Assembly (NCBI GenBank): GCA_003250835.1
Contig: QKJL01000016.1
Span: 1 to 34,116, forward strand
DNA length: 34,116 nt
DNA from: Alphaproteobacteria bacterium
Lineage (GTDB): Bacteria; Pseudomonadota; Alphaproteobacteria; Rs-D84; SZUA-605
Reading direction: 5' to 3'
Under the pieces are notes generated by a model. The model saw only the letters and a program-made list of their open reading frames with translations, was not told the origin of the DNA and ran no database searches. The translations under genes and the position numbers were made by a program. This document shows positions 20,352 through 29,332 of this stretch, one piece after another. How positions within the stretch are numbered: the stretch's first letter is position 1; every line of letters starts with the position of its first letter.

Positions 20352-21389
20352 TTAATCTAATTTAGACACATGGACAGTTTCTTCACGTTCCGCATGGGGG
20401 TTTAATGAATATCCATCATTACACGTAATATCTTTAAAGCATGCACAACTAAGCGCTTGTTTGTAATATGCAATCGTTTTATCTAACCCAGTATCCAAAT
20501 CAATCGTTGGAGCCCAATCCAATTTTTCTTTCGCCAATGTGATATCGGGACGACGTTGAGTCGGGTCATCACTTGGTAATGGTTTGTAAATAATTTTTGA
20601 GTCAGTATCAATTTTAGCTAAGATTTTTTCAGCCAATTCATGCATTGTAAATTCACCAGGATTCCCAAGATTAACGGGACCTAAGAAATTATCTTCGTTA
20701 TTCATCATACGTACAAAGCCTTCTAACAAATCATCCACATAGCAAAATGAACGTGTCTGAGACCCATCACCATAAACAGTAATATCTTCACCACGTAACG
20801 CTTGGCAAATAAAGTTCGTAATCACACGACCATCTAATGGGTTCATGTTTGGACCATATGTATTAAAGATTCGAACAACGCGAATATCCACACCTTTGTG
20901 ACGGTGATAATCAAAGAACAGAGATTCGGCACAACGTTTTCCTTCATCATAACATGCACGTATACCAATTGAATTTACATTCCCGCGGTAACTTTCCTTT
21001 TGAGGGTGTTGTAACGGTTCTCCATAACACTCAGAAGTCGAAGAAAGGAAAATACGTGCGCCATGTTCATGAGCAAGGTTTAACATATTAATCGATCCAA
21101 TCACAGAAGTCTTTGTCGTATGAATAGCATAATCCCCTTGATAGAAAATAGGCGAACCAGGACAAGCTAAATGATAAATCTGATCAATCTTATCATCAAA
21201 TGTAATGGGGGTTACTACATCGTGTTCAACAAAATGAAAACGCGGATGGTCCAGCAAGTCACCAAGATTTTCTTTCGCCCCAACATAACAATTATCTAAA
21301 CAGATAATTTTATGACCTTCGTTAATTAAACGATGACAGAGATTAGAACCAAGGAACCCAGCTCCACCAGTGATTAAAATAGTTTTCAT
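20352..21389 (-). CDS. UDP-glucuronate decarboxylase-like NAD-dependent epimerase/dehydratase
   Basis: [47 protein letters not shown]-type SDR. Confidence 0.88.
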   Translation of the reverse strand: MKTILITGGAGFLGSNLCHRLINEGHKIICLDNCYVGAKENLGDLLDHPRFHFVEHDVVTPITFDDKIDQIYHLACPGSPIFYQGDYAIHTTKTSVIGSINMLNLAHEHGARIFLSSTSECYGEPLQHPQKESYRGNVNSIGIRACYDEGKRCAESLFFDYHRHKGVDIRVVRIFNTYGPNMNPLDGRVITNFICQALRGEDITVYGDGSQTRSFCYVDDLLEGFVRMMNNEDNFLGPVNLGNPGEFTMHELAEKILAKIDTDSKIIYKPLPSDDPTQRRPDITLAKEKLDWAPTIDLDTGLDKTIAYYKQALSCACFKDITCNDGYSLNPHAEREETVHVSKLD

Positions 21390-21487
21390 TTTCTTAATCC
21401 TTTTTCATAATTTTGATGTAGTCACACTATAAAACATGGTAAACAAAATCTCAAATAAAAAAACGGCCTTTATGACCGTTTTTTAAA

Positions 21488-22360
21488 TTATTTAGAATGT
21501 TTAATCAATGCGGCTGATTTTCCAAAAATAAAGACCCCGATAATTTTTTGAGCAATTCCCATAAAAAATCCAACAACCAACATCAATCCAATTAAGATGA
21601 AAAGAGTTGTCATATTACTAATAACAGAAGGATCTGAAGCAATAAAATGTTTAATTATATCCTTATCAATAAAAAATGCAGGAAGGATAAATAAAAACAT
21701 TTTAAATGAATACTTCACAACTAATCCCCAATTCTTTTTATAAAAAGGAAGGGCATTTGAAAGATCAAAAGCATTAAAGTCAAATTTTTTAACCCAGTGG
21801 TATGAAATGGAAACAAGTAAAAAAACAAACCATGTGATACTCGCTAATCCAAATATAAGTCCAATTAAATCATTTACATATTCAAAAAGAATGTATGAGA
21901 TCGCGCCAATAATAAAGAAGCCTGGAATAATAATTAATAGCGAACGCCAAAGACATTTCAATTGTAATTTAACATAATCAATACGTTCAGGCATATAATC
22001 TTTCCAAGAAGTCAGCCAGTTTTTTTTGTCATTTGCCAATTGATGAGAAAGTTTTAAAAGATACCCATTTAAAATAAAAAATAAATACAAACCAATAATT
22101 AAGCCAACAACCCCTGCAAGAAGGTAAAGAACTTCATAAGAATTACCATAAAACGCAGCCGCAAAAGCAGTACCAGTTGCTAAAAGAGATAGTCCAACAA
22201 TTAATGTATAAAGTGAAAATTTAAACAGGCTACGACGATCTTTGTTAAATGTAGTAAACACATCCATCACAACAACTTTGTTTGAAATTTTTTGATCCAA
22301 CTTAATCAAAGCATAAAGTGATAAAGGCGCAATCAAAAGTAATAAAAAGACAATACTCAT
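21488..22360 (-). CDS. Multi-spanning membrane protein, unknown function
   Basis: 290 aa with several hydrophobic helices; start after AAAGGATT-type SD. Confidence 0.65.
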   Translation of the reverse strand: MSIVFLLLLIAPLSLYALIKLDQKISNKVVVMDVFTTFNKDRRSLFKFSLYTLIVGLSLLATGTAFAAAFYGNSYEVLYLLAGVVGLIIGLYLFFILNGYLLKLSHQLANDKKNWLTSWKDYMPERIDYVKLQLKCLWRSLLIIIPGFFIIGAISYILFEYVNDLIGLIFGLASITWFVFLLVSISYHWVKKFDFNAFDLSNALPFYKKNWGLVVKYSFKMFLFILPAFFIDKDIIKHFIASDPSVISNMTTLFILIGLMLVVGFFMGIAQKIIGVFIFGKSAALIKHSK

Positions 22361-22459
22361 ATTAAATCCTTTCAGGTTAAGTAAATAAAGATACTTAAAT
22401 GTTAGTGTGTTTAAAATAAAAGTACAACAAAAAACGTCCCCGAAGGGACGCTGAGGTAA

Positions 22460-22768
22460 TTAATTACATAAAACAGGCATGTATTTAAAATCTGTTTCAT
22501 TAATTTGTTTTGTAATACGTATAGTTTCACAATGACATTGTGAAAAAACACATTTACCATATTCGTATTCATACGTAATCCAACTACGCCTTAAAGTATC
22601 CCCAATGACTAAATTAAATTCTTCAGCAAGAGTTAAAATAGAATCTGTTGGTTGAATATAAACATCTACAGACGTCTTATTCAAAGTGTAAAAAGTCACT
22701 TCTTTGTCAGTTTCCTGAGCATATAATGCAACAGAAAGAAAAAGGCTCAAAGCCAAAATAAATTTCAT
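22460..22768 (-). CDS. Small secreted Cys-containing protein, unknown function
   Basis: Start at internal ATG 22768 gives signal peptide MKFILALSLFLSVALYAQE; C-terminal CVFSQCHCE. Confidence 0.55.
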   Translation of the reverse strand: MKFILALSLFLSVALYAQETDKEVTFYTLNKTSVDVYIQPTDSILTLAEEFNLVIGDTLRRSWITYEYEYGKCVFSQCHCETIRITKQINETDFKYMPVLCN

Positions 22769-22871
22769 ATGTATAAAGTTTAAGGTTAAGTCTGGCAGAA
22801 TAACGTACAAATTAAAATCTGTCAAAAGAAATGTAGCATATTTCAATAATGTGCATTTTAATGCAAAGGAA

Positions 22872-22899
22872 CAAAAAAACGAGGCCGAAGCCTCGCTTT
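22872..22899 (-). terminator. Rho-independent terminator of aspS
   Basis: minus strand GCGAGGC-TTCG-GCCTCGTTTTTT. Confidence 0.85.
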
Positions 22900-22903
22900 T
22901 AAA

Positions 22904-24676
22904 TTAACTCTTATGAGTTGGTCGAACTTTGATATGTAATTCACGCAATTGTTCTTCAGACAATTCCGCTGGCGCATTCATCATCAAGTCTTGTCCACGT
23001 CCATTTAATGGGAACGCTTCCACTTCACGAAGATTTGGTTCACCTGTTAATAACATAACTGTACGTTCCAATCCACAACCCATTCCACCGTGTGGAGGAG
23101 CGCCGTATTGGAATGCTTCATATAAAGCACCGAATTTTTGTTTAACAACGTCTTCACCGTAACCAACTTTTTCAAAAGCTTTAAGCATAACCTTAGGATT
23201 ACTGTTACGGATACTTCCACCACCTAACTCAAATCCATTACAGATAAAGTCATATTGTTCAGAAAAGATTTTAAGAGGATCTTGTTCTTCAAAAGCCGCA
23301 AGTCCACCACGAGGTGCAGAAAATGGATTATGTCCAAAATCTAACTTACCTTCGTCATTCACTTCATAGAATGGGAAGTCAATCACCCAACAGAATTTAA
23401 ATTCATTTGGATCAATAAGATCAAGTTCTTGACCAAGTTTGATACGAACTTTTCCAGCAAACTTTTGAGCATCATGTAGTTTATCACAAACAAAGAAAAC
23501 AGAATCCCCATCATTCGCACCAGAGATTTCTTTGATCGCAGCAATACGGTCAGCATCTAAATTCTTCGCAATAGGTCCTTTTGCTTCGCCATCAGTTCCA
23601 AAGATGATATAGCCAAGTCCACCAGCACCTTCAGAGCGTGCCCAATCATTAAGCTTATCATAGAATGAACGAGGTCGATCCGCAGTTCCAGGTGTTGCAA
23701 TGGCTTTTACATGAAATCCTTTTGCAACTAATCCAGCGAATAAACCAAAACCTGAATCTTTAAATGATTCTGATACATCTTTAATTAAAAGAGGATTACG
23801 AAGATCAGGACGATCAATCCCATATGTTTCCATTGCTTCTGAATATGGAATACGAGGAATATTTGAATCGATTTTACGATCTCCTTTAAATTTATCATAA
23901 ACGCTGTATAAAACTTTTTCCATCGTGTTCATTACATCATCGCGTTCTACAAAAGACATTTCCACATCCAATTGATAATGAACAAGCAAACGATCTGCAC
24001 GTAAATCTTCATCACGGAAACATGGTGCAATTTGGAAATATTTATCAAATCCACCAATCATCAACAACTGTTTAAATTGTTGAGGAGATTGTGGCAATGC
24101 ATAAAAACCACCATGAGCATGACGAGAAGGTACCACAAAGTCGCGTGCGCCTTCTGGTGATGATGATGTTAACATAGGTGTAGAAATTTCATTAAATTCT
24201 TGTCCCCACATTTGTTGGCGAATAAAGCGTGTAATTTGATCACGCATTTTAATATTGCTTTGTAATTTTTCACGACGTAAATCGATGTAACGATGTTTAA
24301 TACGTAAATCTTCTGGGAATTTTTCATCACTTGCAACCAAGATTGGTAACACATCTGATTCAGATAAGACTTCAGCTTTTGAAATTTTAATTTCAATTTT
24401 ACCAGTTGGTAAGTTTTCATTAATCGCTTCCGCATCACGTAAAACAACTTCACCATCTAAACACAAAACTGTTTCTGGACGAACATGTTCAATCACTTTA
24501 AAATTAGGATCGGTGTTTTCAATAACACATTGAGTAATCCCATAATGATCACGTAAATCGATAAATACCAAATTACCATGGTCACGTTTACGGTGTACCC
24601 ATCCTGAAAGTTTAACCTGTGACCCATTATCTGTGTCACGCAAAGCACCACAAGTGTGCGAACGATATTGATGCAT
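22904..24676 (-). CDS. aspS: Aspartyl-tRNA synthetase
   Basis: 590 aa; GWVHRKRDHGNLVFIDLRD, RHRYIDLRR-like KHRYIDLRREK, GCGLERTVML, alphaproteobacterial-type PGTADRPRSFYDKLNDWARSEGAGGLGYI. Confidence 0.97.
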   Translation of the reverse strand: MHQYRSHTCGALRDTDNGSQVKLSGWVHRKRDHGNLVFIDLRDHYGITQCVIENTDPNFKVIEHVRPETVLCLDGEVVLRDAEAINENLPTGKIEIKISKAEVLSESDVLPILVASDEKFPEDLRIKHRYIDLRREKLQSNIKMRDQITRFIRQQMWGQEFNEISTPMLTSSSPEGARDFVVPSRHAHGGFYALPQSPQQFKQLLMIGGFDKYFQIAPCFRDEDLRADRLLVHYQLDVEMSFVERDDVMNTMEKVLYSVYDKFKGDRKIDSNIPRIPYSEAMETYGIDRPDLRNPLLIKDVSESFKDSGFGLFAGLVAKGFHVKAIATPGTADRPRSFYDKLNDWARSEGAGGLGYIIFGTDGEAKGPIAKNLDADRIAAIKEISGANDGDSVFFVCDKLHDAQKFAGKVRIKLGQELDLIDPNEFKFCWVIDFPFYEVNDEGKLDFGHNPFSAPRGGLAAFEEQDPLKIFSEQYDFICNGFELGGGSIRNSNPKVMLKAFEKVGYGEDVVKQKFGALYEAFQYGAPPHGGMGCGLERTVMLLTGEPNLREVEAFPLNGRGQDLMMNAPAELSEEQLRELHIKVRPTHKS

Positions 24677-24858
24677 TTTTCAATACTCCTATTTTCATTT
24701 AACAAAAATTGAGCTTAGGGGCGATCATTTAAGCGAACGCGGTGCCACCCTAATTGAAACTTGATTACAGCGATAACGGGCTTACCCGATGAGTTCTACT
24801 AAGTCATAACGACGGTTCTTCTCATTGCTCCCCGGTGTCAGCCGGATCAAAGCGGTAC
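24677..24858 (-). ncRNA. T-box riboswitch leader of aspS (ultrashort Stem I, probably translational)
   Basis: T-box UUAGGGUGGCACCGCG (24753-24738) with antiterminator partner CGCCCCUAA (24723-24715); Stem I GCUUU-GAU-CCGG-CUGACA-CCGG-GGAGC (24853-24827); Stem II AUGAG...AGUAGAACUCAU (24825-24789); Stem IIA/B-like CGGGUAAGCCCGUUAU (from 24788). Confidence 0.88.
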
Positions 24859-24863
24859 AGGAC

Positions 24864-24893
24864 ATTATAATATAAGAAAGTAAAAATATGCAA
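24864..24893 (-). promoter_or_regulatory. Predicted promoter of the aspS T-box transcript
   Basis: TTGCAT-N18-TATAAT. Confidence 0.55.
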
Positions 24894-24994
24894 CCTTTAT
24901 TTTTAAGCAATAAAAAAACGGCCCCTTAAATAAATTTAAGGAACCGTAAGTGTGTTGTGTAAATAATTAAAAATAAAAAAATTAAACTAAAAAT

Positions 24995-25354
24995 TTAAAA
25001 TTCTACCGATAAAATCGGCAATGTTGTCGTAGCAAATCGTTGATCCGAAGAATACTCCAGTTTTGTCGCATCGGTAAGAGTTAATTCAACTGCATCAAAA
25101 CTTAAAGTAAGATGAGTTTCATCACTCAACGAAAGAGCTAAAAGGAAAAGGGGGAGATATTCAAACTCCACATCATGTTTCTTTTTTAACTTTTCCGCCA
25201 CCTCACTAAACGTTTGCAACAATGGAATGTCGTTTTCTAAGGCAAGGATAGCCTCTTTTGTAACATTATTTTCAATGAAGATTTTATGATCTTCAACATA
25301 GGCTTCATTATTCATGAAACGCCTAAACATTTTTAAGATTTCATCAACTTCCAT
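24995..25354 (-). CDS. Small protein of unknown function, putative paralog triplet member A
   Basis: 119 aa; resembles the neighbouring two ORFs in helix/strand pattern; own promoter and terminator. Confidence 0.6.
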   Translation of the reverse strand: MEVDEILKMFRRFMNNEAYVEDHKIFIENNVTKEAILALENDIPLLQTFSEVAEKLKKKHDVEFEYLPLFLLALSLSDETHLTLSFDAVELTLTDATKLEYSSDQRFATTTLPILSVEF

Positions 25355-25391
25355 AAAAGAATAATTTTGATTAATAATAGGTCTTTAAACT

Positions 25392-25419
25392 AATCTATCA
25401 CAGATTTTAAATTTGTCAA
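25392..25419 (-). promoter_or_regulatory. Promoter of triplet gene A
   Basis: TTGACAAATTTAAAATCTGTGATAGATT, N16 spacer. Confidence 0.6.
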
Positions 25420-25465
25420 TCCTATTAAAAAAGACGGCTACCCCCAGTGGGATAACCGCCTTAAA

Positions 25466-25852
25466 TTACATTTTCGATCGTACAATAATCGAATTGACTG
25501 ATAACTCGATTTTAAACCGACTAGTATAGTTCGGTGAATTCTTCGAATAATCAGTTACACTTAATGTTTTGTCACCAGGAATACTAAAAGAAATTCCGGG
25601 GAAAGGGCTACGTAAAAAGGCAAACATGAGTAATTCTATACCCGGATGCTTAAGGATGTTTTCATACTCAGCCTTTAATAGTGTCAACAAATAATCCAGA
25701 GCTTTTAAAACCGGATCTTCTTCGGTTAAGTTCATTTTAAACGAAGGATCCAAACAATTTAAGAATTGTTTTTCAATGTCCTCAAATGAATTAGGATATG
25801 CTTCAAAAGAATCATACTGTGTGACGATTGTAGATAAAAGATTTTTAATCAT
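25466..25852 (-). CDS. Small protein of unknown function, putative paralog triplet member B
   Basis: Internal start MIKNLLSTIV at 25852 (128 aa) follows promoter and leader resembling gene A. Confidence 0.6.
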   Translation of the reverse strand: MIKNLLSTIVTQYDSFEAYPNSFEDIEKQFLNCLDPSFKMNLTEEDPVLKALDYLLTLLKAEYENILKHPGIELLMFAFLRSPFPGISFSIPGDKTLSVTDYSKNSPNYTSRFKIELSVNSIIVRSKM

Positions 25853-25880
25853 AAGAATAATTTTTAGTTCAACAGCGTTG

Positions 25881-25908
25881 AATCTATCACAGATTTCAGA
25901 TTTGTCAA
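25881..25908 (-). promoter_or_regulatory. Promoter of triplet gene B
   Basis: TTGACAAATCTGAAATCTGTGATAGATT, two mismatches to that of gene A. Confidence 0.6.
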
Positions 25909-25964
25909 TATAGTGAAAAAAGCTAAAAAAAAGCCCCGCAAAGGGGACTTTTAATGTCTTTTTT

Positions 25965-26333
25965 TTAAGCACTTTGAATGGGTTCAGAGGCAAGATCCAC
26001 ATGATAAACATTGGGCTCCCCCTTTGACTTCGTTTTGTACACATACAACTTTTTCTTGATATCGGGAATAGCAAGAGAAAGAAAAGTATTCTCGGAAAGC
26101 AAATAAGCCAACAGGATAATGGGCAAGGATTTGTATACCTCCATCCAGGGATGCATAGGAATAACTTTCTGTAATAAACCTCTCAAAACGTCCATCACAT
26201 GCTCATCAGGCTTAATCAGGTTGATAATATCCTGATTTAAAACAGCGTTTACATATTCTACTTCCGTCGGCGTAGACGTAGGATCCGTGATAAAATCCCT
26301 ATACTGCTGTGCAATGTTAACGGTACTTATCAT
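25965..26333 (-). CDS. Small protein of unknown function, putative paralog triplet member C
   Basis: Internal start MISTVNIAQQ at 26333 (122 aa); promoter at 26369-26396. Confidence 0.55.
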   Translation of the reverse strand: MISTVNIAQQYRDFITDPTSTPTEVEYVNAVLNQDIINLIKPDEHVMDVLRGLLQKVIPMHPWMEVYKSLPIILLAYLLSENTFLSLAIPDIKKKLYVYKTKSKGEPNVYHVDLASEPIQSA

Positions 26334-26368
26334 AATCGTATATTTAATTTTTAGTTTAACGCCCCACC

Positions 26369-26396
26369 ACCATACCACATATTCCCAATCTGTCAA
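26369..26396 (-). promoter_or_regulatory. Promoter of triplet gene C
   Basis: TTGACAGATTGGGAATATGTGGTATGGT, same N16 spacing and partial identity to A and B. Confidence 0.5.
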
Positions 26397-26402
26397 ATGA
26401 TA

Positions 26403-26436
26403 TAAAAAAACGCCTCAGTCTAAGGCGTTCTTTTTT
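26403..26436 (-). terminator. Rho-independent terminator of lepA
   Basis: AAAAAAACGCCT-CAGTCTA-AGGCGTTCTTTTTTT. Confidence 0.75.
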
Positions 26437-28232
26437 TAATCATCTCCGGATTTAAGCGCATTGATAAAGGCGGATTGTGGAATTTCCACTTTACCGAATT
26501 GACGCATCTTTTTCTTACCCTTCTTTTGCTTTTCCAGCAATTTCTTTTTACGACTGATGTCCCCACCGTAACATTTCGCAGTCACGTCTTTACGGAACGC
26601 AGCAATCGTTTCACGGGCAATCACTTTACCCCCGATCGCAGCCTGGATCGGAATTTTAAATTGGTGCTTTGGAATCAATTCTTTTAATCGTTCACAGATC
26701 TTACGCCCTTTGGCTTCGGCATGGCTACGATGCGCCATAAACGCCAACGCATCCACAGGCTCTTCATTAATCAAAATGCCAACCTTTACCAAATCTGAAC
26801 GTACATATTCCGCCAATTCATAATCAAACGACGCATACCCTTGGGTATAAGATTTCAACTTATCATAAAAATCAAAAACGATTTCATTCAATGGTAATTT
26901 GTAAACCACCATCGCACGATTCCCAACATAGGTCAGATTTTCTTGCACACCACGACGTTCAGTACACAATTCCAAAACCTTACCTAAATATTCATCTGGC
27001 AACATGATTGTTGCTTTTACCATTGGTTCTTCCATGTAATCAATCAAGGTCGGATCCGGTAAATCGGCTGGGTTATGAATAACTTCCATCGTGCCGTTTT
27101 TGTAATACACTTGATAGGCCACAGAAGGCGCCGTATTAATCAAATCAAGATCAAACTCACGACTCAAACGTTCTTGGATAATTTCCATATGCAATAAACC
27201 AAGGAACCCACAACGTACCCCAAATCCAAGAGCAGCTGAATTTTCAGGCTCATGCGTAAAACTCGCATCATTTAATGACAAACGTGCCACCGCATCTTTT
27301 AATAATGGGTAATCAGAAGTATCCACAGGGAACAATGATGAGAATACCACAGGCACAGAAGGTTTAAACCCAGATAAAGGTTCAGACGCTGGTTTATTCA
27401 ACAGAGTAATCGTATCCCCAATTTTACAATCAGATACGTTTTTCATCCCAGTCATGATAAAACCAATTTGCCCAGCTTTCAGTTCTTTTGTATCTTTCAT
27501 AGACGGTGAGAAAATCCCAAGGCGATCAATTTTATAACTCGCCCCAGCCGCCATCATTTTAATGGTATCACCTTTTTTCAGTGTCCCATCCATTAAACGA
27601 ACGAGGGTGATAATCCCTTGGTAAGTGTCATACCAACTGTCCACAAGCAATGCTTTCAACGGAGCATCTTCATCCCCAGTTGGCGCAGGTAAGCGTGTGA
27701 CAATGGCTTCGAGAATTTCTTCAATACCAATCCCAGCTTTCGCACTGGCCAGAACTGCTTCACTGGCATCAATTCCGATAACGTCTTCGATTTGTTGTCT
27801 CACACGTTCAGGATCCGCCGCTGGTAAATCAACTTTATTGAGAACGGGAATAATTTCATGATTGTTTTCCATCGCCAAATATACATTAGCAAGGGTCTGA
27901 GCTTCCACACCTTGGGCAGCATCTACAACCAACAATGATCCTTCACACGCAGCAAGTGAACGCGACACTTCATAAGTGAAGTCCACATGACCAGGTGTAT
28001 CCAAAAGATTCAGGGTATAAGTTTCCCCATCCTTGGCGTTATAAGTTAATTGAACTGTCTGAGCTTTGATCGTAATTCCACGTTCACGCTCAATATCCAT
28101 ATTGTCTAATAACTGATCCTGCATATCGCGTTGTTCTACCGCACCGCAATATTGAATCAAACGGTCCGCCAAAGTAGACTTACCGTGGTCGATATGAGCA
28201 ATAATTGAAAAATTTCGTATATTCTTTTGCAT
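26436..28232 (-). CDS. lepA: Elongation factor 4 (LepA)
   Basis: [39 protein letters not shown], LepA C-terminal domain; start MQKNIRN at 28232 preferred. Confidence 0.96.
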   Translation of the reverse strand: MQKNIRNFSIIAHIDHGKSTLADRLIQYCGAVEQRDMQDQLLDNMDIERERGITIKAQTVQLTYNAKDGETYTLNLLDTPGHVDFTYEVSRSLAACEGSLLVVDAAQGVEAQTLANVYLAMENNHEIIPVLNKVDLPAADPERVRQQIEDVIGIDASEAVLASAKAGIGIEEILEAIVTRLPAPTGDEDAPLKALLVDSWYDTYQGIITLVRLMDGTLKKGDTIKMMAAGASYKIDRLGIFSPSMKDTKELKAGQIGFIMTGMKNVSDCKIGDTITLLNKPASEPLSGFKPSVPVVFSSLFPVDTSDYPLLKDAVARLSLNDASFTHEPENSAALGFGVRCGFLGLLHMEIIQERLSREFDLDLINTAPSVAYQVYYKNGTMEVIHNPADLPDPTLIDYMEEPMVKATIMLPDEYLGKVLELCTERRGVQENLTYVGNRAMVVYKLPLNEIVFDFYDKLKSYTQGYASFDYELAEYVRSDLVKVGILINEEPVDALAFMAHRSHAEAKGRKICERLKELIPKHQFKIPIQAAIGGKVIARETIAAFRKDVTAKCYGGDISRKKKLLEKQKKGKKKMRQFGKVEIPQSAFINALKSGDD

Positions 28233-28283
28233 AGCCGAAAATGTATCAAAGAATTTATAAAGATGCAACGAAAATCGAAACGA

Positions 28284-28311
28284 TTGACAGGTTAAAAATA
28301 ATAGCTATAAT
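28284..28311 (+). promoter_or_regulatory. Perfect consensus promoter
   Basis: TTGACA-N16-TATAAT. Confidence 0.75.
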
Positions 28312-28345
28312 CGCGCATCGAAATTTAAAATTATACAGTATTATT

Positions 28346-28459
28346 ATGCTATTAAAATTACAAATCCGACTGAGAAAAATGAAGTTTGAAACAAAATTTG
28401 GAATGATAATGTGTCTATTGGCGGGAACAGCCTTAGTATGTGTTATGATATTTTTGTAA
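28346..28459 (+). CDS. 37-aa putative membrane microprotein
   Basis: MLLKLQIRLRKMKFETKFGMIMCLLAGTALVCVMIFL; single TM; lies between a consensus promoter and a strong terminator. Confidence 0.45.
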   Translation: MLLKLQIRLRKMKFETKFGMIMCLLAGTALVCVMIFL

Positions 28460-28493
28460 AAAAAAGCGGGGTTAATCCCCGCTTTTTTTAATC
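28459..28493. terminator. Strong bidirectional terminator
   Basis: AAAAAAAAGCGGGG-TTAAT-CCCCGCTTTTTTT. Confidence 0.88.
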
Positions 28494-28694
28494 AGTTAAA
28501 AAAGTAATAATTGGTCGAATAACAGCCAATACAAAAATACCAAGATAAATGAGTGGATCGACAGTTGTTAAATCAGACCAAACAGTCGCGAGAAAAAGAC
28601 CAGCAGCCAACCCATAGATTTCAGTACAAGCCACATCTTTCCAATCATATTTTTTAATTTTTTTATTCATCCAATTCAATAATCCAATACTCAT
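28488..28694 (-). CDS. Small two-TM protein, tandem paralog 3
   Basis: 68 aa; shares W/K, D and TM pattern with the next two ORFs. Confidence 0.65.
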   Translation of the reverse strand: MSIGLLNWMNKKIKKYDWKDVACTEIYGLAAGLFLATVWSDLTTVDPLIYLGIFVLAVIRPIITFLTD

Positions 28695-28695
28695 A

Positions 28696-28914
28696 TTAAT
28701 CTCCTTGTTTTAATAAAACTTTATAACAAACAGGCATCGCAAATACGATTGCTAAAATTAAATACCAAGCAAGATCATAAGCTAAAAGTGTTTCCGGGAA
28801 TAATCGAGCAAGAAAAAGTGTTGCAAAAAAAGCAGCAAGTTTTGTAAAGGTGATATCCCAAAGATTAAATAAAGTAACCTTTTCTTTTCCCCATCTGATA
28901 AGTGCGTTAACCAT
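28696..28914 (-). CDS. Small two-TM protein, tandem paralog 2
   Basis: 72 aa; LFLARLFPETLLAYDLAWYLILAIVFAMP. Confidence 0.65.
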   Translation of the reverse strand: MVNALIRWGKEKVTLFNLWDITFTKLAAFFATLFLARLFPETLLAYDLAWYLILAIVFAMPVCYKVLLKQGD

Positions 28915-28925
28915 TTTAAACTCCC

Positions 28926-29144
28926 TTATTTCTTTTTACGAAAATAAAATCCATACACTGGAAGTATAGTAGCAATTATAAAGATAATGAAATAGGTTGT
29001 TGGTTCAACTGACCAAATAGTATTTGGAAACATTAATGCCAACCAAAATGCAAATGCGAGCATAGAAATTTTCAAAGAAGAAATATCATACCAGCGCATA
29101 TATTGCATACGTTTATCAAGAAATTTTAAAAAAGACTTTATCAT
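28926..29144 (-). CDS. Small two-TM protein, tandem paralog 1
   Basis: 72 aa; FWLALMFPNTIWSVEPTTYFIIFIIATILP; SD GGGAGG upstream. Confidence 0.65.
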   Translation of the reverse strand: MIKSFLKFLDKRMQYMRWYDISSLKISMLAFAFWLALMFPNTIWSVEPTTYFIIFIIATILPVYGFYFRKKK

Positions 29145-29246
29145 TGGGACCTCCCTTTAAATTAAAGAATAATCTAATTATATCAGATTCGTTTTCCATT
29201 TGCAAAAGGATAGAAAAAATCCCCCATGTGGGAGATATTTAAAAGA

Positions 29247-29332
29247 TGGTGGGAATGGGGAGAATCGAACTCCCACTTCCAAAGGAAATCAGATTTTGAG
29301 TCTGACGCGTCTACCAGTTCCGCCACATTCCC
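29247..29332 (-). tRNA. tRNA-Leu(CAA) with encoded CCA
   Basis: Reverse complement GGGAATGTGGCGGAACTGGTAGACGCG...CTCAAAA...CATTCCCACCA, class II variable arm. Confidence 0.96.

Noticed and set aside
20327-22452. Repeated CGTCCC...GGGACG sequences (20327-20347 and about 22430-22452)
   Set aside because: Short near-identical repeats are rho-independent terminators of minus-strand genes, not a mobile or CRISPR repeat
24803-24805. GAC in the Stem II region as the T-box specifier
   Set aside because: Followed by U rather than a purine and located in the AGUA/GAA stem; the GAC-A in the first hairpin loop fits better, though not proven
25853-26074. Long N-terminal extension of triplet gene B
   Set aside because: Overlaps gene C and its terminator; promoter and leader place the start at 25852
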